Origin: Streptococcus oriscaviae
GTDB taxonomy: Bacteria; Bacillota; Bacilli; Lactobacillales; Streptococcaceae
Length of the DNA stretch: 64,000 bases
Assembly (NCBI RefSeq): GCF_018137985.1
Contig: NZ_CP073084.1
Span: 1,302,001-1,366,000, forward strand
Direction of reading: 5' to 3'
Translations under genes and position numbers: made by a program
In this document: positions 7,390 through 16,509 of the stretch, one piece after another
Position numbering within the stretch: position 1 is the first letter of the stretch
How the letters are laid out: the number at the start of each line of letters is the position of its first letter
Notes under the pieces: model-generated
The model's database searches: none
Seen by the model: only the letters and a program-made list of their open reading frames with translations
Told to the model about the DNA's origin: nothing

Positions 7390-9920
7390 TCCAGCGCCTC
7401 CCAACTGTTCTTCTCGTCCTTGGACTTGACCTTGACAGTATCAAACAATCGAGCCATTTCTGGGAAGATAGTACCATCTACTGTCATCCGCTCTTTTCGA
7501 CCGTAAGTGTCATAGTAGATACATTGGGCCATTGTCATGTTCTGTAGCCACATCTGAGTTTCTTGAGTTATCGGCACTTTGATGAAGTCCAAAACCCTAT
7601 CCGGATTTTTTTCTTCGTAAAAGGCAAATACCGTACCGAAACCTGTTTCATCTCCACCTGTTTCAATGTCTGCCACTGACTGAGTACCCACTAATAAGAA
7701 ATTGTTCTGCGACCTACCCAAACGCTTAATATCATTTAGGATTTTTTGACCGGCAGAAGTAGACTTATACAGCCACACCTCATCCATAATCATAAGCGTT
7801 TCTTCTGAATGGTCATCAGAGCCAAACTTCTTACAGAAATAGCCAATTGCATATAAGATTACCAGACCGTCACGCTCTGAGTCAGTGATTTCCAATTTTG
7901 AAGACTCCAGAGGCAGTTCCAAATTTTTGATACCCACAACTGTAATTTTAGAAGTGGTATCAATACCTTTGTTTTCTCCTCTCGAAAACGCAACGTTTAA
8001 AACCGAATCGGTGGACTTAGTAAACAACAGCTCTCCTAAATCACACACTTCCTCAATTTCTGACTTAGCCATCAGTTCAAAGACATGCAGCATACCTCGT
8101 TCAAGACCTGCTTCTTTATCAGAATACACTTGGTTCAAAGCCTCAAGGAAACCTTTTTCTTGCTTATCAGACATAGCCGGTTTAATCGTCTTAACCATTG
8201 TTGTTGCCAAGGATTTCCCTTCTGCACGATCCAAGAATACAATCGGATCAAGCATGCCCTTGTTCTCTTTGTTTTTAACATCCAGAGAAACAAAATTAAA
8301 AGAACGTATGTAGCGAACCAATTCCGGATAGAGGCCTGCCACTTCCAGCTCATCCGCAACTTTTAAGAATTGACCTTTGATTTCATCTTTAGGGTCAATA
8401 TACAGAGATTTGGTTCTTAGTAGACTGTGATACACAAAAAGCAACTTAAGCAAGAACGACTTTCCAGAGCCTGTATCACCCGTTACGGCAATATGAGGAT
8501 TGTTTGTCACCTTTCCATGCACATCCTGCTTATTAGCTTCCAAAACATCAGAAAAAACCAAATTAACAGACGAAGCAAGAGCAGCCCGATAATCTCCAAA
8601 CCAAGACTCAATTTGATTATCAACCTTGCCAAGATAGAAACCGACATCCGTTCCAACTTTTTGACTAACAAAAAAGAGGTTTTCCGCAAAACCTTCAATT
8701 GAAATTTTTTGGATGAAGTTCCTATCCGAAAATTCTAACGTCTTACCAAGCATGGTCTTATAAAAGAGGTATACTTGATCTGCATTTGCTTCCAACACAC
8801 CAACCCCAATAGAGGACAGAGTGCCTCGAAGGATATTTCTTCTAGCTTTTAATTCTTCCAGACTGTCCGCTGTTAGAATCAAAACATGCATATAAGAAAT
8901 CATTTTTTCACCTGCAGAAATACGTTCTTCAATATCTTCTAACAGATGATGATCCACAACTTGCTTCGTTTTGACTCCATCACCTTCTTTTTCGTTGTCT
9001 ATCACTGCATTTTTAATCTTATCCTGCGCTCGCTTGGTTTGACCCATTAGCGAAAAATAGCCCTTTGTACTAGGAAACTTAGCTTTAATCTTGCTTTCAA
9101 CAGAGAAATTTAACTTGTGAATTTCTTCCATCAAATGCAGGTACGACACATTGGTTGGCAACTGGTCAACCGGATAGAAACCAACATAGGACTCCTCGTC
9201 TACACTAGACAGCTTCAAGACACTGACATTCTCAAAACTGATATTGACATCATCCAAATTCTGGACAGAACTTTTAACACTCAGAATCTCATAGTCCTTA
9301 TCATAGTGCATACCACGAAGGTACTGAATACGGTTCAGTAAGATAGACTCTTCCACAGGAATACGAACCGCATTTAGCAAGGTTAAGTGTTTTTCCAGAA
9401 CCAGCCGCTGCTCATGGTATTTCTTGTGCCAATCGGACGAAATATCTTCTTGTAAGCCCAAGCCTTGAAGAACCACATCTTTTACATGACGGTAGCCCTG
9501 CCTCATGACTTCTTTCATATCAACAGAAATATGTAGAGATTTTAGAGGCACTGTCAAATAATGATAATACTCAAACGGCTGACCGTTTGTTTCATAAATG
9601 GATTGAATCATCTTATTAAAGATAGTGTTCGCAAGGTCAATATAGACCTCATCATCATCTAAGCGCTCAGATAATTTTTCCATAATGTCAATAATATCCC
9701 TTGGCATAGGCACGTCATTGATTTCAAAATCCACATAGGGAATTAAATCGCCCACCACCGCAGAAACAATAGCTTTGGTTTTTTCCTTGCCTTCTGAAGA
9801 CATAGTATTGGCCACCATAGAAGGAATCCTGTATATGCCAAATACAGAACCATCCCGCATCAATACCAAGTTCTCATGAAAAGCCCAAACGTTACTTTCT
9901 TCTAATTTTGTTACTCTCAA
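7386..9920 (-). CDS. VirB4-like conjugation ATPase (Tn916 Orf16-like)
   Basis: 844 residues. Walker A GDTGSGKSFLLKLL near residue 478 and Walker B LMIMDEVWLY near 727; SQNNFLLVGTQSV matches the motif region that follows in VirB4/TrbE proteins. It energises the type IV secretion channel at the inner face of the membrane. The start is TTG at 9920, read with AAGGAGAAG upstream and overlapping the TcpE stop by 4 bases (TTGA). Confidence 0.95.
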   Translation of the reverse strand: MRVTKLEESNVWAFHENLVLMRDGSVFGIYRIPSMVANTMSSEGKEKTKAIVSAVVGDLIPYVDFEINDVPMPRDIIDIMEKLSERLDDDEVYIDLANTIFNKMIQSIYETNGQPFEYYHYLTVPLKSLHISVDMKEVMRQGYRHVKDVVLQGLGLQEDISSDWHKKYHEQRLVLEKHLTLLNAVRIPVEESILLNRIQYLRGMHYDKDYEILSVKSSVQNLDDVNISFENVSVLKLSSVDEESYVGFYPVDQLPTNVSYLHLMEEIHKLNFSVESKIKAKFPSTKGYFSLMGQTKRAQDKIKNAVIDNEKEGDGVKTKQVVDHHLLEDIEERISAGEKMISYMHVLILTADSLEELKARRNILRGTLSSIGVGVLEANADQVYLFYKTMLGKTLEFSDRNFIQKISIEGFAENLFFVSQKVGTDVGFYLGKVDNQIESWFGDYRAALASSVNLVFSDVLEANKQDVHGKVTNNPHIAVTGDTGSGKSFLLKLLFVYHSLLRTKSLYIDPKDEIKGQFLKVADELEVAGLYPELVRYIRSFNFVSLDVKNKENKGMLDPIVFLDRAEGKSLATTMVKTIKPAMSDKQEKGFLEALNQVYSDKEAGLERGMLHVFELMAKSEIEEVCDLGELLFTKSTDSVLNVAFSRGENKGIDTTSKITVVGIKNLELPLESSKLEITDSERDGLVILYAIGYFCKKFGSDDHSEETLMIMDEVWLYKSTSAGQKILNDIKRLGRSQNNFLLVGTQSVADIETGGDETGFGTVFAFYEEKNPDRVLDFIKVPITQETQMWLQNMTMAQCIYYDTYGRKERMTVDGTIFPEMARLFDTVKVKSKDEKNSWEALE

Positions 9921-10297
9921 TTATCTTCTCCTTCCAAGTCATGCCTTTGATAAACCTTACCCTTGTTGATATAAATCTGCCGCTCTTTTCGTCCATAAGT
10001 GAAGTAATAGACCAAATAATCTTTGAAATAAAAGGCAAATGGTCTGCCATCTACTTTCAAATCCTCAAGAATACCTGCTACTACCCAAGATGAAAAAACA
10101 GTCAGCATGATGTTATAATTCAAGGGTATAAAGCGCATCATCCTAATTAAGAGAAAGAATACAAGCGCTAAGATAGTGAAGTAGACGAACCTTGAGAACT
10201 TTACCGCAGAGCTAAAAGTATAAATTTTGGCTATGGATCTAATCCAATGAGGCTGCTCTAATGCCTCTTTGTAGGAAAATAGTTTCTTGTCTTTCAT
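9917..10297 (-). CDS. TcpE-like conjugation membrane protein (Tn916 Orf17-like)
   Basis: 126 residues, two closely spaced membrane helices (residues about 37-75), short cytoplasmic N-terminus (KLFSYKEALEQPHWIR) and a tail with FAFYFKDYLVYYFTYGRKERQIY. This profile and the location immediately before virB4 match the TcpE family. In Gram-positive type IV secretion TcpE helps place other components at the membrane. Confidence 0.85.
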   Translation of the reverse strand: MKDKKLFSYKEALEQPHWIRSIAKIYTFSSAVKFSRFVYFTILALVFFLLIRMMRFIPLNYNIMLTVFSSWVVAGILEDLKVDGRPFAFYFKDYLVYYFTYGRKERQIYINKGKVYQRHDLEGEDN

Positions 10298-10311
10298 CTA
10301 CTTCCCCTTTC

Positions 10312-10533
10312 TTAACTAAAGAAGTCAATAACCGCTTTAGCGAACGGCTCCAAAGCCTGAAGAACCGAAATGACATTGTGCATGATATAATACAGCCCCG
10401 CTCCACCTAGAAGAGTTCCAATAGCTAGCGTAGGCTTTTTCTGCTTAAACAAAAAAAAGCCGAAGCCAAAAGCAACTGCCCCTGCCAACAGCGGATCACC
10501 AAATTGTTTAATAATATAGTTGTACGTTTCCAT
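10312..10533 (-). CDS. TcpD-like small membrane protein
   Basis: 73 residues with two hydrophobic helices (LLAGAVAFGFGFFLF, then LAIGTLLGGAGLYYIM) and a short amphipathic end. It sits between TcpC and TcpE genes with an upstream GGAGAAA site. Size and position fit TcpD/YddC-type proteins; sequence recognition alone is weak. Confidence 0.65.
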   Translation of the reverse strand: METYNYIIKQFGDPLLAGAVAFGFGFFLFKQKKPTLAIGTLLGGAGLYYIMHNVISVLQALEPFAKAVIDFFS

Positions 10534-10539
10534 ATAATT

Positions 10540-11475
10540 CTATTTCTCCTCTTTTTCGTTATAGCCAAACGGAATACCATGGCTTAATTTTTCAATGAAA
10601 TATCCATCATCCTTCTGGACAATTTCAAAGCTAAAGTTTTCACTACGAGTATTGCCGACCGTTTCAAAAGTGGCCTGTGCATACACCCGCATAGTGTCTG
10701 AGCTTTCATCTACATATGCCCAATCAAGAGTCTTAAATTTCGTAGCAGTTAGAACCGTTACGTCCTTAGCAATCAAATTTAAGTTATCCTGACTAGATAC
10801 ATAGTTCACAAAAAATAAGTTCAAGAAGTCTTTCAAGTCCGAATACTTGTCCGAATTCAGCACATTGTCAGCCTCTAACACCATTTTTTTATCATCTGCT
10901 AGTTCTTCTAACTGATTAGACCTAACAGACTGAAAATAAGGCAAATCAGAGATATAATACTTATCCCCAACAACAATATAAGGCACATTAAATTCCACCG
11001 CATTATCTAGCCTGCGCACAACATCTTCTGTACCTTCACGAGTCGTTGAGGTGACAGTGTACGAAACCAAATAGGTCGCATGAGTGTCAGTTAATTCTAG
11101 TAGCCTGTAAGTATTCAAAACACTTGGCTGCCTTGTATAACCTTGATTTTTTGAAACCACACTGTCCGCATAAAAGCTATCCAGCTTTTCAATCTGAGTG
11201 GTCTGTATAGCTGTATCTTCCGAAAAATTGAAATAATAATAAACGAAATTATTTAGGTAATTTTCCAGACGACGATTTTCTGCTGTCTTCTCAGACAATA
11301 CCTGTCGAACAGGTTCTGTCGGCCTCGTGTTTCTAATCAAATTTGAAACAATAACCAAGAAAGAAAGAAGCACAAACACTACCAAACCAGCCAGAAAAAT
11401 CCTGTTGTAATTCTTCTGGTTAAAACGCTTCGGTAGAATTTCTTTCTTTTCCTTGCTTTTAATCTTTTTAATCAA
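10540..11475 (-). CDS. TcpC-like conjugal transfer protein (Tn916 Orf13-like)
   Basis: 311 residues: basic cytoplasmic start, one membrane segment at about residues 28-48, then two extracytoplasmic alpha/beta domains of the NTF2-like kind found in TcpC/VirB8 proteins (ENYLNNFVYYYFNFS, DLKDFLNLFFVNYVSSQDN). A bitopic scaffold of the Gram-positive conjugation channel. Confidence 0.88.
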   Translation of the reverse strand: MIKKIKSKEKKEILPKRFNQKNYNRIFLAGLVVFVLLSFLVIVSNLIRNTRPTEPVRQVLSEKTAENRRLENYLNNFVYYYFNFSEDTAIQTTQIEKLDSFYADSVVSKNQGYTRQPSVLNTYRLLELTDTHATYLVSYTVTSTTREGTEDVVRRLDNAVEFNVPYIVVGDKYYISDLPYFQSVRSNQLEELADDKKMVLEADNVLNSDKYSDLKDFLNLFFVNYVSSQDNLNLIAKDVTVLTATKFKTLDWAYVDESSDTMRVYAQATFETVGNTRSENFSFEIVQKDDGYFIEKLSHGIPFGYNEKEEK

Positions 11476-11488
11476 CTATCTTCTCCTT

Positions 11489-11968
11489 TCAATTTACTTT
11501 GAAATAAAAACCTTGAGATGTATTTAACAGCTCCCCAGATGAAACAAAGGCAACAATGAAATTAACCCAAGTATTTGTTTTGCGAAAAATTCTAATCAAA
11601 GTATCCGCATCATAATACTTAGATACTTCTATCATTGCTTCTTCTTCATCCTTGGACAAGAAAGCATAACGATTTGTCAAAATAGATTCAATCGAAAACG
11701 AATGGTTACCTAGCATATGACATACTAAGAAATCATTTCCAGAATAAGCTGATTTGATTAAATCCCTAATCCGGTAAGCTTCTTCCAAAGTCAGGATTCT
11801 TTCAATTTGCCAGTCTTCAAAACCAACAATCATTAAATCAGAGTTGTAGTCATAGCCTAAATCAACTAAACGCTGCCGAATATCTTCTTCGTTAAATCGC
11901 ATCAGGTCAACTGGTCTAGGCAGGAATTGACCTGAACCATCCTTATACAATCTAATTTTTGCTAACAT
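11489..11968 (-). CDS. ArdA-like antirestriction protein (divergent), candidate
   Basis: 159 residues, acidic. No strong motif, but the layout follows ArdA: an N-terminal domain with a beta/helix pattern (DLGYDYNSDLMIVGFEDWQIERILTLEE..), a middle part (LSKDEEEAMIEVSKYYD) and a C-terminal end (SGELLNTSQGFYFKV) similar in pattern to the end of Tn916 ArdA. ArdA mimics DNA and blocks type I restriction after transfer. It lies in the conjugation operon near the place Tn916 keeps orf18/ardA. This call is by eye and tentative. Confidence 0.45.
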   Translation of the reverse strand: MLAKIRLYKDGSGQFLPRPVDLMRFNEEDIRQRLVDLGYDYNSDLMIVGFEDWQIERILTLEEAYRIRDLIKSAYSGNDFLVCHMLGNHSFSIESILTNRYAFLSKDEEEAMIEVSKYYDADTLIRIFRKTNTWVNFIVAFVSSGELLNTSQGFYFKVN

Positions 11969-11970
11969 GA

Positions 11971-12180
11971 CTAAATCCCTTCCGCTATTCTATTGACCAT
12001 CTCTAAATCATAAAGTGTAGCCTGTCCAAGAGGAAGTACCTCAACCCCTTCAAAAGCCACAATTTCCACCTCGTCATCATAAGAACAAGAATGTCCAATG
12101 GCAGACAACTTACCAAAATAAAACGGAAAGCTAAACCAAGCTTTCCGACCATTTTTAGGATTTCTAATCAATGCTTTCAT
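11971..12180 (-). CDS. Small protein resembling an isolated ArdA N-terminal domain
   Basis: 69 residues. The pattern WFSFPFYFGKL..SYDDEVEIVAFEGVEVLPLG..LYDLEMVNRIAE resembles ArdA domain 1 (GAWF.FP..., YAIHDYE.P..., ..LN.L). It ends 2 bases before the start of the 159-residue ArdA-like gene. It could be a partial duplicate or a one-domain DNA mimic. Identity is inferred from pattern only. Confidence 0.4.
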   Translation of the reverse strand: MKALIRNPKNGRKAWFSFPFYFGKLSAIGHSCSYDDEVEIVAFEGVEVLPLGQATLYDLEMVNRIAEGI

Positions 12181-12210
12181 ATTTTATTGTCCTTAATACT
12201 TCTTCCATGA

Positions 12211-12459
12211 CTAGTCCTCCGACACAAAATGATAAAATTCTTCCGCAAGTTCATTATAGGCCGCTATGTCACCTTCAATCTTAAAAGCATCACTTGCTTC
12301 CAAAAAACCTGAGTCAACCATTTCTTCAAGGTCTTTATGCATTTCACAACACATTTCACCATAGGTCAATTCTTTCAACTTTTCATATGAACGGTTCATA
12401 GAGTAGAATTTCTTCTCATCAGAACGTGAATAATCAATTTGATACATTTTTACTGACAT
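12211..12459 (-). CDS. Unknown small acidic protein of the ICE
   Basis: 82 residues, acidic, no membrane segment (MYQIDYSRSDEKKFYSM... ends YHFVSED). Good ribosome site AAGGAG 9 bases before ATG 12459. It lies after a strong leftward terminator, so it may have its own promoter or depend on read-through. No family recognised. Confidence 0.7.
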   Translation of the reverse strand: MSVKMYQIDYSRSDEKKFYSMNRSYEKLKELTYGEMCCEMHKDLEEMVDSGFLEASDAFKIEGDIAAYNELAEEFYHFVSED

Positions 12460-12476
12460 AATTTTCTCCTTACCAA

Positions 12477-12506
12477 AATAAAAAGAGATAGGAAAAACCT
12501 ATCTCT
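12477..12506 (-). terminator. Internal terminator of the transfer operon
   Basis: On the minus strand AGAGATAGG, T5, CCTATCTCT, then TTTTATTTT: a perfect 9-bp stem between the 90-residue and 82-residue genes. It may limit transcription into the channel genes. Confidence 0.85.
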
Positions 12507-12510
12507 TGAA

Positions 12511-12783
12511 CTACTTGAACTCTTCTAGTTTGTGTCCAATAGCCGACATAGCCTTGTGAGCTTTCTGTACCTGATTATTCTGATAGTAGAAGCTTTTCAA
12601 ATGTTGAGCCAACATATCAAGCATGTACGGCGGCAAAGTCAATCCCTCACGATTTTTCAAGAGTCCATTCAACTCCCCAGCTTTTGTCCACGCTTCTTCC
12701 CAATTATAGGTCACAAGCGCTTGTGACAATTCCTGAGATACTGCCAACAACTTCTTATCCGCATCTGTACGATTATTTGCCAT
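12511..12783 (-). CDS. Unknown small protein of the ICE
   Basis: 90 residues, predicted all-helical, basic N-terminus (MANNRTDADKKLLAVSQELS), no membrane segment. It is followed at once by a strong terminator. No family recognised; Tn916-type elements carry comparable short genes after the relaxase gene. Confidence 0.65.
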   Translation of the reverse strand: MANNRTDADKKLLAVSQELSQALVTYNWEEAWTKAGELNGLLKNREGLTLPPYMLDMLAQHLKSFYYQNNQVQKAHKAMSAIGHKLEEFK

Positions 12784-12899
12784 TTTATTTTACCTTTTTT
12801 CTTTCTCATTTTTATTTTTTATCCTATATCCGTATATAAGTTTTAACAGTTGGACTTCTCACCCGATATTCAAAAATCATTGTTCTTTTCCTTTCAATC

Positions 12900-13277
12900 T
12901 TAATCAAACGTTCTTAAATGCTTCAGTAGCTTAAAAGTACTAATCAGGCTTATCATACAAGCACATTGCATCTCAAGCGATTCTAACAACAACTCATCTT
13001 GTAATTCTCTACGTTTCCTGATTGCTAAGTTTTTTAGTTCTACTGCATATTCACGTTGTAATTTCTTCAAAGTTTGAGTCAAGCCTCTATCCCCACGATA
13101 AGCCCAAAATTTCATCTTTTTAGTAACTTCATCCATCCCTTGTCTTAATTCTAAAAAACGTCCGGATTGTATTTCTGGTTTGTAAAAATAACTTTCAGGC
13201 AAATAAAAAACGACCTGCTCAATGATTAGGTCAATATTTTCTATATTTCTAGCTAAATAATCCTCAATTTCATTCAA
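12900..13277 (-). CDS. Unknown helical protein of the ICE
   Basis: 125 residues, Glu/Lys/Arg-rich and predicted mainly helical, with a coiled-coil-like stretch (TLKKLQREYAVELKNLAIRKRRELQDELLLESLE). It lies downstream of mobT in the same direction, with a 26-base gap. No family recognised. Confidence 0.65.
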   Translation of the reverse strand: MNEIEDYLARNIENIDLIIEQVVFYLPESYFYKPEIQSGRFLELRQGMDEVTKKMKFWAYRGDRGLTQTLKKLQREYAVELKNLAIRKRRELQDELLLESLEMQCACMISLISTFKLLKHLRTFD

Positions 13278-13303
13278 TCAATCCACAACCACCCTTTCTT
13301 TAA

Positions 13304-14578
13304 TCATTCCCTCAGGTATTCCTCAATATCTTTCCTAGTGCCTGAACCCAATAAATCCAGAATTTTTTGACCTCGTTCACTGATTTCCCCGGACTCTAAT
13401 ATCATTTCAAGATATTGAGTATTCATTATCTTATCCGCCTCATCAATCAAGGCCAAAGAATCCGCAACTTGAAACATCAGCCACTTGACCGTGCGCTCAA
13501 TCGAATAAGCTTCAGGACTAACAGATAATTTCAAAGGCTCAACGCCACCAAAAAGGCTTTGCCATTTCTTATCCGGAAGAAATGCGCCATAAGGATTCGT
13601 ACCGTCATAAACTTGTATTTCCTTGTTAATAATTCCCTTAGCAATTTCTGCAAGGTCAATACCACAGACATACTCCTCAACAGCCTTATGCGCCTTCTCC
13701 TGAGAAAATCTCAACTCATACCTGTTCCAAATCCCGAAAACTTCCAAAGACTCACTAAGAGTCATTTTCTCCTTTCTAGCAATCTCATAGCGTTTCTCAT
13801 AAAAGTTGAAATACAAATTTGATTGACGAGAACCAAAATAAAGCGAAATACCTTGGCCGCCATCATCTGTCAAATCCATTTCATTGACTTTATGAAATAA
13901 TAACTGTCCACCGCCAATGTGATTCCAAGTTTTCAATTTATCAAACACGACCTGCCCTTGATAGACCCTTGCTATCATGTCCGACAACAGGAAATGCTCA
14001 GATTCATTTTCAAATCCTCTATACATTTCATCCATAGCCACATCTAATCGAGTCACTTTCATATCATCACGTTCGAAATAAAGCTTTTGTAAAAAATCAG
14101 ACCAAGTAAGACCCTCTCTTTCAAATATCAATTCCATTTGACGGCAGCCAGCTCCTGAGAGCTGCAAGGTAATTTGATAGTTTTCTGTTTTTGACTTATC
14201 ACCAAAATCAAAAATCCAAATGTCACCTCTGCGCCATAAGTGCGTATACATCATCATCTTTGTTTCCTCAGACACAAACTCATCTAGTCTACAACAAAGA
14301 AATTTACGACAAAAGAAATCCAAATCCCTTACATGTTTAAATGTAATACGTAAATAGTCAATCATCACTCGTAAATTTCCTTGACTATTAGAAACATACC
14401 CCAAAAGCGACTTAATCTCTCTATACTTTTCAACCGTTAACATCCGTCTGCCTTGTTCCCACGACCGGATAGAATCAACAGCTATCCCTGTCAGTTCTGA
14501 AAACTGCTTCTGGCTAGTTTTTGTTGATTTTCTCAACGCTATTAAGTGCTTCCCACCGATAAATTTTCCTATAGACAA
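13304..14578 (-). CDS. mobT: MobT-type relaxase with N-terminal HTH (Rep_trans family, Tn916 Orf20-like)
   Basis: About 424 residues. Residues about 10-60 form a Cro/CI-like helix-turn-helix (LRKSTKTSQKQFSELTGIAVDSIRSWEQG). The rest is the rolling-circle replication initiator-like relaxase domain, with MIDYLRITFKHVRD, KVTRLDVAMDEMYRGF and LYFNFYEKRYEIARKE. It nicks oriT in the adjacent intergenic region and starts single-strand transfer and rolling-circle replication of the circular element. The start is uncertain: TTG at 14578 with only a weak AAGG site. Confidence 0.92.
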   Translation of the reverse strand: MSIGKFIGGKHLIALRKSTKTSQKQFSELTGIAVDSIRSWEQGRRMLTVEKYREIKSLLGYVSNSQGNLRVMIDYLRITFKHVRDLDFFCRKFLCCRLDEFVSEETKMMMYTHLWRRGDIWIFDFGDKSKTENYQITLQLSGAGCRQMELIFEREGLTWSDFLQKLYFERDDMKVTRLDVAMDEMYRGFENESEHFLLSDMIARVYQGQVVFDKLKTWNHIGGGQLLFHKVNEMDLTDDGGQGISLYFGSRQSNLYFNFYEKRYEIARKEKMTLSESLEVFGIWNRYELRFSQEKAHKAVEEYVCGIDLAEIAKGIINKEIQVYDGTNPYGAFLPDKKWQSLFGGVEPLKLSVSPEAYSIERTVKWLMFQVADSLALIDEADKIMNTQYLEMILESGEISERGQKILDLLGSGTRKDIEEYLRE

Positions 14579-14692
14579 ACCTTAACCCCCTAGTACGTTT
14601 TTTTTCGCAAAATTAGTACACTTTAAAAATCGCGGAATCCGTTGAGCCACCTACGATTAGGACTGGTTGGAAACTGCATTTTTTCATTTTCT

Positions 14693-14717
14693 ACCCCCCT
14701 ATTAGAAATTTGGGGGT
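14693..14717. other. oriT inverted repeat (ACCCCC ... GGGGGT)
   Basis: In the mobT-tcpA gap, ACCCCC and GGGGGT are separated by CTATTAGAAATTT. Position and the C-run/G-run design match oriT of Tn916 and ICEBs1, where MobT/NicK nicks within such a repeat. Confidence 0.75.
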
Positions 14718-14747
14718 CAAATTCAAAAATCCGTAGCCCTTTCCGCC

Positions 14748-14813
14748 TTCAGGCTTCAGGCTTCGGGCTTCGGGTTCGCTCCGCTCACCCTTGCCCTTGC
14801 CCTTGCCCTTGGC
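14748..14813. repeat. Short tandem repeats next to oriT
   Basis: About four copies of a 7-bp unit GCTTCAG/GCTTCGG (about 14751-14780), then four copies of CCCTTG (about 14788-14812). GC-rich, unlike the surrounding AT-rich element. Likely part of the origin or slippage-prone spacer. Confidence 0.85.
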
Positions 14814-14821
14814 TCTCAGAA

Positions 14822-16486
14822 CTACGGATTTTCTCCTTCAAAATAGACCTCAACAGCCTTAGCATAGCTTGGTTGACCCTTTTCAAATTCAGACACTACC
14901 CCCTTCAGGATAATTTCCTGCTCCGGTGTCAAACACAAACTATTATCCATCTTTTCAAATTCATGACCTAGGCCGCGTAGAATATCAATAATTTTTCGCA
15001 GAACTTTTATATCAAGACCTGTTTCAACCGCATAATCTTTAAGCAATTTCAACTCACTAGACACATCATCCTGTCCTTCATCAAAAACATCAGCTTCATC
15101 AGTTTTTAACACTCCCACTTCAGACATACCAAAAACCGAAAACTCCTCACCTTCAAATGGAATTACTGACATAGACTGAAACAACTCAATAAAAGAAAAA
15201 CCTTCATCAAATGGAACAAACGGTGAGAAAAACTCTTGGGCAATCTCGCCACCATTGGCAATATAGCCACGACCACGAACTTTTTTTCCATTGATTTTAT
15301 CAATCTTCTTAAATTCTTTATTCCTATTAGCCTCCCCATACATCATGTTATAGCCGGTATCTTCCAAATGACCCACGCTAACACGTTTCATAAAATTATC
15401 ACGCAATGCTGTTTTCACGTATTCGCCATCAGGACGCTGCATACCCAAAACAACAATCAAACCAGCTTGACGCCCCTTTAAAATTATCTGCGTCAAATAT
15501 TCCTGAACCAAAGCATATGACTTATAATCATTATCTAAAGTAGCCATAAAAGCGGCCCATTCATCAAAAACAATAAACTTAGGTTTCATACCATAAGCGG
15601 AATATCGCTTACCAGGACTAAAATCAGGATGATTAGCCATAGCCTCATAACGCTTATCCATAAACTCAACATTATCTTTCAAACATTGGATCATGTCTTC
15701 TTTTTCAAAAAAAACACGGGATTGAAAAACTGGAATATCCTTTAAACCAGTAAAGTCAGATTTCTTAGGATCACAAATATCTACATAAGCAAATTCAGCC
15801 AACGCTTTTATCAAAGAGAAAAGTAATACAGTCTTTCCACCACCTGTACCACCAGCAAGCAACAAATGTGGATGCTCATTAAAATCCCAATAAATATTGT
15901 CCATCAGACGTATACCTTTATCTGTTAAGACAACATCTCTAACATTTACCCTACCTTCTATCCGGCCAAAAGCAATCGTATAAGATACAAATCCTTTAAT
16001 AAAGACCTTATCAATAAAGTCACCGTCAAACATAATTTCCAAATCTTTAGCTATGTTTAAAAACTTATCCTGAAATTTATTTCCCTGCAAAATAAAAGTA
16101 GCATCCAAGCCATATTTATCACGCTTTACATACACCTTAGGGAATTTCACAGATTTCTTGTCACCAGTCTTTTTCATAAAAAAGTAATTATGCTGATAAA
16201 GATAATTTGACAAAACCCGTAGATTATCCAACCTACCAAAAAAAGTTGTTTTAAGATATAAATAGCGATTGAAAATCTCAACCATAATAATAAAAAATAG
16301 CAAAATAGCAATAAAAATACCGCTATATAAAATAGGCTCTACCATTATATCCTGATAATGCCAATAACCATATAGACCTAACATAAACAAAAAAGGCAGC
16401 AACATTACAAAAAATGTTACTGCCTTAATATGTTGATGAAAAGGACGGACTCGCCATCCTTTGTATACAAACAGCGACCTCAACAT
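14822..16486 (-). CDS. tcpA: TcpA coupling protein, FtsK/SpoIIIE-type ATPase (Tn916 Orf21-like)
   Basis: About 554 residues from ATG 16486 (GGGTGG five bases upstream; a GTG at 16495 is possible). Two membrane segments near residues 25-75 precede a soluble motor domain with Walker A LAGGTGGGKTVLLFSL (near 215) and Walker B KFIVFDEWAAF (near 305). The VLGMQRPDGEYVKTALRDNF stretch is typical of FtsK-like coupling proteins. It brings the relaxase-DNA complex to the VirB4 channel. oriT is right after its stop. Confidence 0.94.
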   Translation of the reverse strand: MLRSLFVYKGWRVRPFHQHIKAVTFFVMLLPFLFMLGLYGYWHYQDIMVEPILYSGIFIAILLFFIIMVEIFNRYLYLKTTFFGRLDNLRVLSNYLYQHNYFFMKKTGDKKSVKFPKVYVKRDKYGLDATFILQGNKFQDKFLNIAKDLEIMFDGDFIDKVFIKGFVSYTIAFGRIEGRVNVRDVVLTDKGIRLMDNIYWDFNEHPHLLLAGGTGGGKTVLLFSLIKALAEFAYVDICDPKKSDFTGLKDIPVFQSRVFFEKEDMIQCLKDNVEFMDKRYEAMANHPDFSPGKRYSAYGMKPKFIVFDEWAAFMATLDNDYKSYALVQEYLTQIILKGRQAGLIVVLGMQRPDGEYVKTALRDNFMKRVSVGHLEDTGYNMMYGEANRNKEFKKIDKINGKKVRGRGYIANGGEIAQEFFSPFVPFDEGFSFIELFQSMSVIPFEGEEFSVFGMSEVGVLKTDEADVFDEGQDDVSSELKLLKDYAVETGLDIKVLRKIIDILRGLGHEFEKMDNSLCLTPEQEIILKGVVSEFEKGQPSYAKAVEVYFEGENP

Positions 16487-16509
16487 ACTAACCACCCAAT
16501 TCTGTTAAA

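Noticed and set aside
12786..12899. Extra gene between the 90- and 125-residue ICE genes
   Set aside because: Only very AT-rich sequence with stop codons in all frames; nothing beyond possible promoter elements seen.
14748..14813. Short tandem repeats as a CRISPR array
   Set aside because: Units are 6-7 bp without spacers, and no cas genes are present in the window.
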